Shown here piece after piece: positions 29,826-34,362 of a DNA stretch of 34,362 bases. The DNA is from an uncultured Rhodospirillaceae bacterium (GTDB lineage Bacteria > Pseudomonadota > Alphaproteobacteria > CAAGCB01 > CAG-977), in the NCBI GenBank assembly GCA_900553035.1, contig USCC01000009.1, positions 1-34,362 on the forward strand, in the 5' to 3' direction. Each line of letters opens with the position of its first letter. Positions within the stretch are counted from its first letter, which is position 1. The position numbers were made by a program, and so were the translations under genes. Under the pieces are notes generated by a model. That model made no database searches and was not told the origin of the DNA. It saw only the letters and a list, made by a program, of their open reading frames with translations.

Positions 29826-31094
29826 TCATCCGCCGACCCGTATCAGAGCATGCTTTTTCTTTCCGGCGGAAAGCTTGATGACACCGTTTTTGATATCCTT
29901 TGATGTCAGGACAATATTTTCCCCGGAAACGACCTCGTCATTGACCCGCGCACCGCCTTGGGCAATCAGGCGTTTTGTCTCGCCCCGCGTGGCCGTCAGC
30001 TTCAAAGCACAGAACGCGTCAATCAACGGAATCCCTGCTTCCGTTTCGGCCGCGGAAACTGCCATTGAAGGCAGATCCGACCCGCCGGTTTTTTCCTCAA
30101 AGGTTTTCCGGGCCGTTTCGGCGGCGTTGCGGGCCGCTTCCCCGCCGCGGCACATTTTCGTCGCCTCAAAAGCCAGAATCTTTTTCGCTTCGTTGATTTC
30201 CCGGTCCTGCAACCCTTCCAGCCGGATCACCTCGTCCATCGGCAAATCCGTAAAGATGCGCAGGCATTTCCCGACCTCGGCATCGCCAATGTTGCGGAAG
30301 TACTGGTAGTAATCGTACGAAGACAGCTTGTCTTCATTGATCCACACGGCGTTTCCTTCGGATTTTCCCATCTTTTTGCCGTTGGAATCCGTAATGATCG
30401 GGCTGGTAAATCCGAACAGTTCGACGTTGTATTTCCGCCGCCCCAGTTCCGTGCCCGATGTAATGTTGCCCCACTGATCGGATCCCGCGATCTGGGCGCG
30501 GCAGCCGTACTTCCGGTACAGGCGGCAGAAGTCATATCCCTGCAGAAGCTGGTAGTTGAACTCCAGGAAAGACATCTGCTGTTCACGGTCAAGGCGCGCC
30601 TTGACGCTTTCCATGCTCAGCATCCGGTTGACAGAATAATACGTCCCGACGTCGCGGAGAAAATCCAGATAGTTGACGTCCCGGAACCAGTCATAATTGT
30701 CGACCATCAAAGCCCCCGAAGGCGTTTCATCAAAACGCAGGAATTTCGCGTAGGAGCGTTTCAGCCCCTCCACATTGTGCGCGATCGTTTCCGGCGTCAT
30801 GAAAGGACGGAGAGCGTCCTTTCCCGACGGATCGCCGATACGCGCCGTCGCGCCACCGACCAGCATGATCGGCTTGTGTCCCAGCTTCTGGAACCAGCGC
30901 ATCATCATGACCGGAACAATATGCCCGACATGCAGGCTGTCCCCCGTCGGGTCAGAGCCCAGATATCCCACGGCCGGCGTTCCCGTGCGTTCACATTCAT
31001 ACAGATAGGCGTCAAAACCTTCCTCATTCGTACATTGGTTAAAAAAACCGCGCTGCGAAAGGATGTTTAAAAATTCTGACTTGAACTGGATCAT
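29826..31094 (-). CDS. tyrS: Tyrosyl-tRNA synthetase
   Basis: TyrRS charges tRNA-Tyr with tyrosine in the cytosol. The 422-residue protein is class I: HIGH box as HVGH at residues 55-58 (GDSLHVGHIV), Tyr-binding region QLLQGYDFCRLYRKYGC with IAGSDQWGNI, and KMSKS loop as KMGKS at 241-245. A C-terminal S4 RNA-binding domain occupies about 355-420 (ETKRLIAQGGARVNDEVV). The length is normal. The ATG at 31094 is preceded by GGGACGG. It is transcribed divergently from anmK across 125 bp; no strong promoter boxes stand out there. Confidence 0.97.
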   Translation of the reverse strand: MIQFKSEFLNILSQRGFFNQCTNEEGFDAYLYECERTGTPAVGYLGSDPTGDSLHVGHIVPVMMMRWFQKLGHKPIMLVGGATARIGDPSGKDALRPFMTPETIAHNVEGLKRSYAKFLRFDETPSGALMVDNYDWFRDVNYLDFLRDVGTYYSVNRMLSMESVKARLDREQQMSFLEFNYQLLQGYDFCRLYRKYGCRAQIAGSDQWGNITSGTELGRRKYNVELFGFTSPIITDSNGKKMGKSEGNAVWINEDKLSSYDYYQYFRNIGDAEVGKCLRIFTDLPMDEVIRLEGLQDREINEAKKILAFEATKMCRGGEAARNAAETARKTFEEKTGGSDLPSMAVSAAETEAGIPLIDAFCALKLTATRGETKRLIAQGGARVNDEVVSGENIVLTSKDIKNGVIKLSAGKKKHALIRVGG

Positions 31095-31219
31095 CGAAAA
31101 CCGTCCCGTTTGGATTTTATTAAGGTCTTTGCACTACGATGAAAGCCTGTACGGCTTTGACCGTTTTATTAGCTGTATCAGTATTGAATGATTTACTCAA
31201 TAGGGAAGAAAACAAAATT

Positions 31220-32362
31220 ATGGAAGTTATTAAGCCTTTGACGGCAATGGGTTTGATGAGCGGAACCTCCATGGACGGTGTTGACGCGGCTCTTCTGGTG
31301 ACGGACGGCGTCGACATTTTTGAATACGGCAAAGCGCTGAATCGTCCCTATGATATGGAAATGCGCGCGGCTCTGCGTTCCGTCATGGGCGAGGAAGGCT
31401 GCAAAGACCCCGAACGTGTCCGGGACGTCGAACGCAAAATGACTCTCTTTCATGCCGAAGTCGTCAGAGAACTTCTGGAACACGCCGGCCTGCGCCCCGA
31501 AGACGTTGACGTTCTGGGCTTTCACGGACAGACCGTCCTGCACCGCCCCGAAGAGCATATGAGCATTCAGATCGGCGACGGCGAGCTTCTGGCGGCGGAA
31601 ACGCATATCCCCGTCGTCAACCGCTTCCACAATTCCGACCTTGCGAACGGCGGACAGGGCGCTCCTCTTCTTCCTTCGTACCATGCGGCTCTGACCCGGG
31701 ACATGGAAAAACCGGTCGCCGTCCTGAATATCGGCGGCGTCGCCAACGTGACGTGGATCGGAGCGAACGGTGAACTCATCGCATTCGACACCGGGCCGGG
31801 AAATGCCCTGATTGACGACTGGATGATGAAAAAACACGGAACGAACATGGATTTTGACGGCAATATGGCCGCCGCCGGAACCGTTAATGAAAAAATCGTC
31901 GCCGCCATGATGAAACGCCCGTATTTTAAAAAACAGCCGCCCAAATCTTTGGATCGGAACGAATTCGCCGAGCGCGTCATGGGGAACCTGGAAGGCGCCA
32001 CGGTCGCGGACGGAGCCGCCACCCTGACCGCATTCACGGCCGAAGCCGCCGCCGCCAGCGCCCGCGATTTCCTGCCTCAGCCGCCCAAACGTTGGATCGT
32101 ATGCGGCGGCGGAGCGAACAACCCGACACTGATGCGGATGCTGCGCCAGAAGTTGGGCGTCCCGGTTCAAATCGCCCGTGACGTCGGCTGGGACGGCGAT
32201 TTCGTCGAAGCACAGGGCTTTGCTTTTCTGGCGGTTCGGAGTCTGTTCGGCCTGCCGATTTCGTTCCCCGGAACAACGGGTGTCCCTCATTCCATGTGCG
32301 GCGGCCTGTACCATCCTCTGCCCGGATTGCCGAAAGAAAAACCCAAAAATCATAAAATCTAG
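31220..32362 (+). CDS. anmK: Anhydro-N-acetylmuramic acid kinase
   Basis: AnmK phosphorylates and opens 1,6-anhydro-MurNAc released during peptidoglycan recycling, giving MurNAc-6-phosphate. The 380-residue protein has the N-terminal phosphate loop GLMSGTSMDGVDAAL, VLGFHGQTVLHRP, the NIGGVANVTW motif, DTGPGNALIDDW, and CGGGANNPTLM near the end, all typical of the family (E. coli AnmK is 369). The open frame extends 27 codons upstream to 31139, but that part looks like leader DNA. The family starts only about ten residues before the GxxSGTSMDG motif, so I use ATG 31220, preceded by AGGGAAGA. Murein-recycling partners such as murQ are not in view. Confidence 0.95.
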   Translation: MEVIKPLTAMGLMSGTSMDGVDAALLVTDGVDIFEYGKALNRPYDMEMRAALRSVMGEEGCKDPERVRDVERKMTLFHAEVVRELLEHAGLRPEDVDVLGFHGQTVLHRPEEHMSIQIGDGELLAAETHIPVVNRFHNSDLANGGQGAPLLPSYHAALTRDMEKPVAVLNIGGVANVTWIGANGELIAFDTGPGNALIDDWMMKKHGTNMDFDGNMAAAGTVNEKIVAAMMKRPYFKKQPPKSLDRNEFAERVMGNLEGATVADGAATLTAFTAEAAAASARDFLPQPPKRWIVCGGGANNPTLMRMLRQKLGVPVQIARDVGWDGDFVEAQGFAFLAVRSLFGLPISFPGTTGVPHSMCGGLYHPLPGLPKEKPKNHKI

Positions 32363-32442
32363 CCGAATTCTTTTATCGACCTTTCCGCGGCGCCATGTTA
32401 CAAGAAAATCCTTCTTTACCGTTCCGTGGAAAGGATACGACG

Positions 32443-33177
32443 ATGAAACACATTCTGCTGACCGTTCTGGCTTTTTTCACACTGGCCGGATGCGGGGAAC
32501 AAAAAGACCCGAACACGCTCGTCATGGGAACAAACGCCGAATTTCCCCCCTTTGAAATGCGCGGCGGACCGGACGGAGAGGGAATCGTCGGGTTCGATCC
32601 GGACGTTGCCCGTCTGATTGCCGTGCACGCCGGAAAAAAGCTTCAGATTGAAGACATGAAGTTTGATTCTCTGATTCCCGCGCTCAATACCGGAAAAATC
32701 GACATGATTCTGGCGGGGATGACCGTGACCGAAGACCGCAGAAGAAATGTGGATTTCAGCGATCCGTATTATAAAGTCACTCAGATTGTTCTGGTTCAGG
32801 CGAAGGATGCGGCGGGCATCCGCTCTCTGGACGATTTGAAAAACAAAAAAATCGCCGTCGCCATCGGGACAACCGGAGACACCGCCGCTTCACAGTACAC
32901 GCCGAACGTTATCCGCTTTAACACGGCCTTTGAAGCCGTCATGGAGCTGAAAAACGGCAAGGTCGATCTGATCCTGACGGACGAAGCGCTCGGCTCTGTT
33001 CTGCACGCAAAAAATCCGGAACTGGCTCGGGTGGATCTGCCTTTTGAAGACGAGTACTATGCCGTCGCCGTCAGGAAAGGCAATACAGAGCTTCTGGAAC
33101 GGATCAATGAAAGCCTGAAAAAAATCAGGAACTCAGGCGAAATGGACATTCTTCTCGAAAAACATTTTACGGATTAA
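32443..33177 (+). CDS. Periplasmic amino-acid-binding lipoprotein of an ABC importer
   Basis: This solute-binding protein captures a polar amino acid and hands it to the permease. The 244-residue precursor has a lipoprotein signal peptide with lipobox LAGC (Cys17), so it is predicted to be anchored to a membrane. The mature part follows the SBP_bac_3 pattern: TLVMGTNAEFPPFEMR, IVGFDPDVARLIA, IDMILAGMTVTEDRRRNVDFSDPYY, and IAVAIGTTGDTAASQY. The exact ligand (for example Gln, Arg or His) is not clear. The longest frame starts at 32395, but ATG 32443 is the correct start because it follows AAGGATACGACG and gives the lipobox directly. A structured spacer separates it from the permease gene. Confidence 0.94.
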   Translation: MKHILLTVLAFFTLAGCGEQKDPNTLVMGTNAEFPPFEMRGGPDGEGIVGFDPDVARLIAVHAGKKLQIEDMKFDSLIPALNTGKIDMILAGMTVTEDRRRNVDFSDPYYKVTQIVLVQAKDAAGIRSLDDLKNKKIAVAIGTTGDTAASQYTPNVIRFNTAFEAVMELKNGKVDLILTDEALGSVLHAKNPELARVDLPFEDEYYAVAVRKGNTELLERINESLKKIRNSGEMDILLEKHFTD

Positions 33178-33178
33178 A

Positions 33179-33211
33179 ACGGGGGCGCCCTTTTTACAGA
33201 GCGCCTCCCGT
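33179..33211 (+). repeat. GC-rich stem-loop after the binding-protein gene
   Basis: ACGGGGGCGC pairs with GCGCCTCCCGT with one bulged T around a 12-base loop, directly after the stop codon. No T run follows, so it is more likely an mRNA stabiliser or partial attenuator than a full terminator. Confidence 0.65.
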
Positions 33212-33223
33212 CCGGTCATAAAA

Positions 33224-33260
33224 CTTTTGCACGTCACCGGAATTCCGGCTTGTGCAAAAG
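33224..33260 (+). repeat. Nested inverted repeats before the permease gene
   Basis: CTTTTGCAC (33224-33232) and GTGCAAAAG (33252-33260) are perfect complements and enclose the palindrome CCGGAATTCCGG (33237-33248). It lies 52 bp before the permease start. It could regulate permease translation or bind a repressor. Confidence 0.7.
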
Positions 33261-33312
33261 CCGTTCATGCTGTTATAAAGCCGTGAGACCGCAACAAACC
33301 GGAGCCGATATC

Positions 33313-33993
33313 GTGTGGGAAAGAATCAAGATATGCTTTTTTGAACCTCTGGGCGTGAACCAGCCGACCGGCAGCGTCCTGATTTTAAATGGTCTGGGCT
33401 ACACACTGGCGATTACCTTCGGCGCTGTCCTGATCGGGGCTGTTCTGGGGGTGCTGGTCGCCATGATGCGCGCATCGGACAGGCGGCTTCTGCGCTGGCC
33501 TGCCATGTTTTACATTGAATGCATCCGCGGAACGCCGGTTCTGGTTCAGCTGTTTATCATCAATTTTGTCATCTTTGCCTCCGTCGCTGTTGACAAATGG
33601 TTGGTGGCGGTCATCGCGTTCGGGGTCAATTCGGGTGCCTACATCTCTGAAATTGTCCGAGCCGGCATCAATGCTGTCGCCGGGGGCCAGATGAAAGCCG
33701 CCCTCTCGCTTGGCATGACGCGAACGATGGCCATGCGCTGTATCGTGCTGCCCCAGGCATTCAAAAACATCCTGCCCGCCCTTGGCAACGAATTCATCGT
33801 CCTTTTGAAGGAAACCTCGGTCGTCGGCTTCATCGGAGGCATTGACCTGATGCGCGCCGGAGATATCCTGCGTTCAAAGACGTACGATGCCGTTGTGCCT
33901 CTGTTCGCCGTGGCGGCGATTTACCTGTTTCTGACCGTCACTTTGTCGCAGATTCTGCAGTATGTTGAAAGAAGGTTGGCCGCTCATGATTAA
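33313..33993 (+). CDS. Polar amino-acid ABC transporter permease (HisM/GlnP family)
   Basis: The 226-residue membrane protein forms the channel of an ABC importer, probably as a homodimer since only one permease gene is visible. It has about five helices, and the cytoplasmic EAA loop that docks on the ATPase reads EIVRAGINAVAGGQMKAA then LSLGMTR and IVLPQA. The longest frame starts at a TTG (33250) inside the inverted repeat. I prefer GTG 33313 because GGAG lies 8 bases upstream and because the extra 21 residues are Cys/Arg-rich and unlike the family N-terminus. Its stop codon overlaps the ATPase start by 8 bp. Confidence 0.92.
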   Translation: MWERIKICFFEPLGVNQPTGSVLILNGLGYTLAITFGAVLIGAVLGVLVAMMRASDRRLLRWPAMFYIECIRGTPVLVQLFIINFVIFASVAVDKWLVAVIAFGVNSGAYISEIVRAGINAVAGGQMKAALSLGMTRTMAMRCIVLPQAFKNILPALGNEFIVLLKETSVVGFIGGIDLMRAGDILRSKTYDAVVPLFAVAAIYLFLTVTLSQILQYVERRLAAHD

Positions 33994-34362
33994 AATCGAG
34001 GAACTGTGCAAATCATTCGGCGCGAACAAAGTCCTGAACGGCGTCCGTCTGAACGTTCGACCGCAGGAAGTCGTCAGCATTCTGGGACCTTCGGGATCCG
34101 GAAAAAGCACGCTTCTGCATTGTATCAACCGGCTGATTGAACCGACGTCCGGCCGGATTTTCATCGACGGAGAGGAAATCACCGCGCCGGGTGTCAATCT
34201 GTCCGCCCTGCGCCGCAAGGTCGGCATGGTGTTTCAGCACTTCAACCTGTTTGCCAACAAGAATGTCCTGGAAAACCTGACGCTGGCGCCGGTGCTTCTC
34301 GGGCTGGCGGATAAAAGGCACGCGGAAGAACAGGCCATGACCCTCCTGGAACGGGTCGGGCT
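33986..34362 (+). CDS. Polar amino-acid ABC transporter ATPase (GlnQ/HisP family), cut by the window end
   Basis: Only the first 125 codons are inside the window. They show MIKIEELCKSFGANKVLNGV, Walker A GPSGSGKST at about residues 36-44, and the Q-loop VGMVFQHFNLFANKNVLENL typical of amino-acid importers. The signature motif and Walker B lie beyond the end. The ATG overlaps the permease stop codon by 8 bp, indicating translational coupling; an AAGG site lies about 10 bases upstream. It powers the importer formed with the two preceding genes. Confidence 0.93.
   Translation, partial: MIKIEELCKSFGANKVLNGVRLNVRPQEVVSILGPSGSGKSTLLHCINRLIEPTSGRIFIDGEEITAPGVNLSALRRKVGMVFQHFNLFANKNVLENLTLAPVLLGLADKRHAEEQAMTLLERVG

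Noticed and set aside
31139..31219. Possible signal-like N-terminal extension of AnmK
   Set aside because: AnmK is cytosolic and starts close to its GTSMDG motif; the extension is likely leader DNA.
31193..32353. Minus-strand frame of 386 codons antisense to anmK
   Set aside because: It covers a clear AnmK reading frame and has shadow-type composition.

Overview
The window reads as a dense stretch of chromosome from a Gram-negative alphaproteobacterium. The evidence is an EipB/DUF1849 envelope protein, a short alphaproteobacterial-type NAD kinase, a TIGR01459-type HAD protein, a dnaJ/cbpA-fabI-aroC neighbourhood and a CIRCE-controlled groESL. The genus cannot be set from the sequence alone. 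A gut or other host-associated relative of Rhodospirillales is a guess. I saw no rRNA, tRNA, CRISPR array, transposase or phage gene.

Layout. 1-1.0 kb (minus): a truncated unknown gene and a small periplasmic unknown. 1.1-3.7 kb: nadK (plus) converging on a HAD hydrolase, with eipB upstream of the HAD gene. 3.7-7.2 kb (minus): a TonB-dependent outer-membrane receptor followed 3 bp later by a TonB gene, with a structured, repeat-containing leader. 7.2-12.3 kb (minus): a four-gene GldA/GldF/GldG-like ABC export operon ending in a DUF4340 protein. 12.5-16.7 kb: an accessory-looking block of two lineage-specific genes facing each other. One is a small protein with a hydrophobic hairpin. The other is a 939-residue HExxH protein that appears to carry a second, decayed copy of its own peptidase module. 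16.7-18.8 kb (minus): groES-groEL with a perfect CIRCE operator. 18.9-24.1 kb (minus): a tight five-gene operon (FieF-like cation efflux, GMP reductase, phosphotransferase/P-loop kinase fusion, double UspA protein, Fe-S flavoprotein-like reductase) behind one good promoter. 24.2-29.1 kb (plus): dnaJ/cbpA, fabI, aroC and sppA. 29.1-29.8 kb: a non-coding convergent gap holding a 140-bp tandem repeat. 29.8-31.1 kb (minus): tyrS. 31.2-34.4 kb (plus): anmK, then a polar amino-acid ABC importer (lipoprotein, permease, ATPase) cut by the window end.

How the genes fit together. Most of the window is housekeeping: NADP synthesis, fatty-acid elongation, the shikimate pathway, purine salvage, tRNA charging, chaperones and peptidoglycan recycling. 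Envelope functions are also prominent: TonB-linked uptake, EipB, SppA, the Gld-type ABC complex and amino-acid uptake. The most promising unexplained material is the duplicated metallopeptidase/pseudopeptidase gene with its convergent partner, flanked by near-identical terminators, and the structured 140-bp repeat array between sppA and tyrS. Coordinates of several genes were moved from the longest open frame to the start best supported by family length and ribosome-binding site; the reason is given in each entry.
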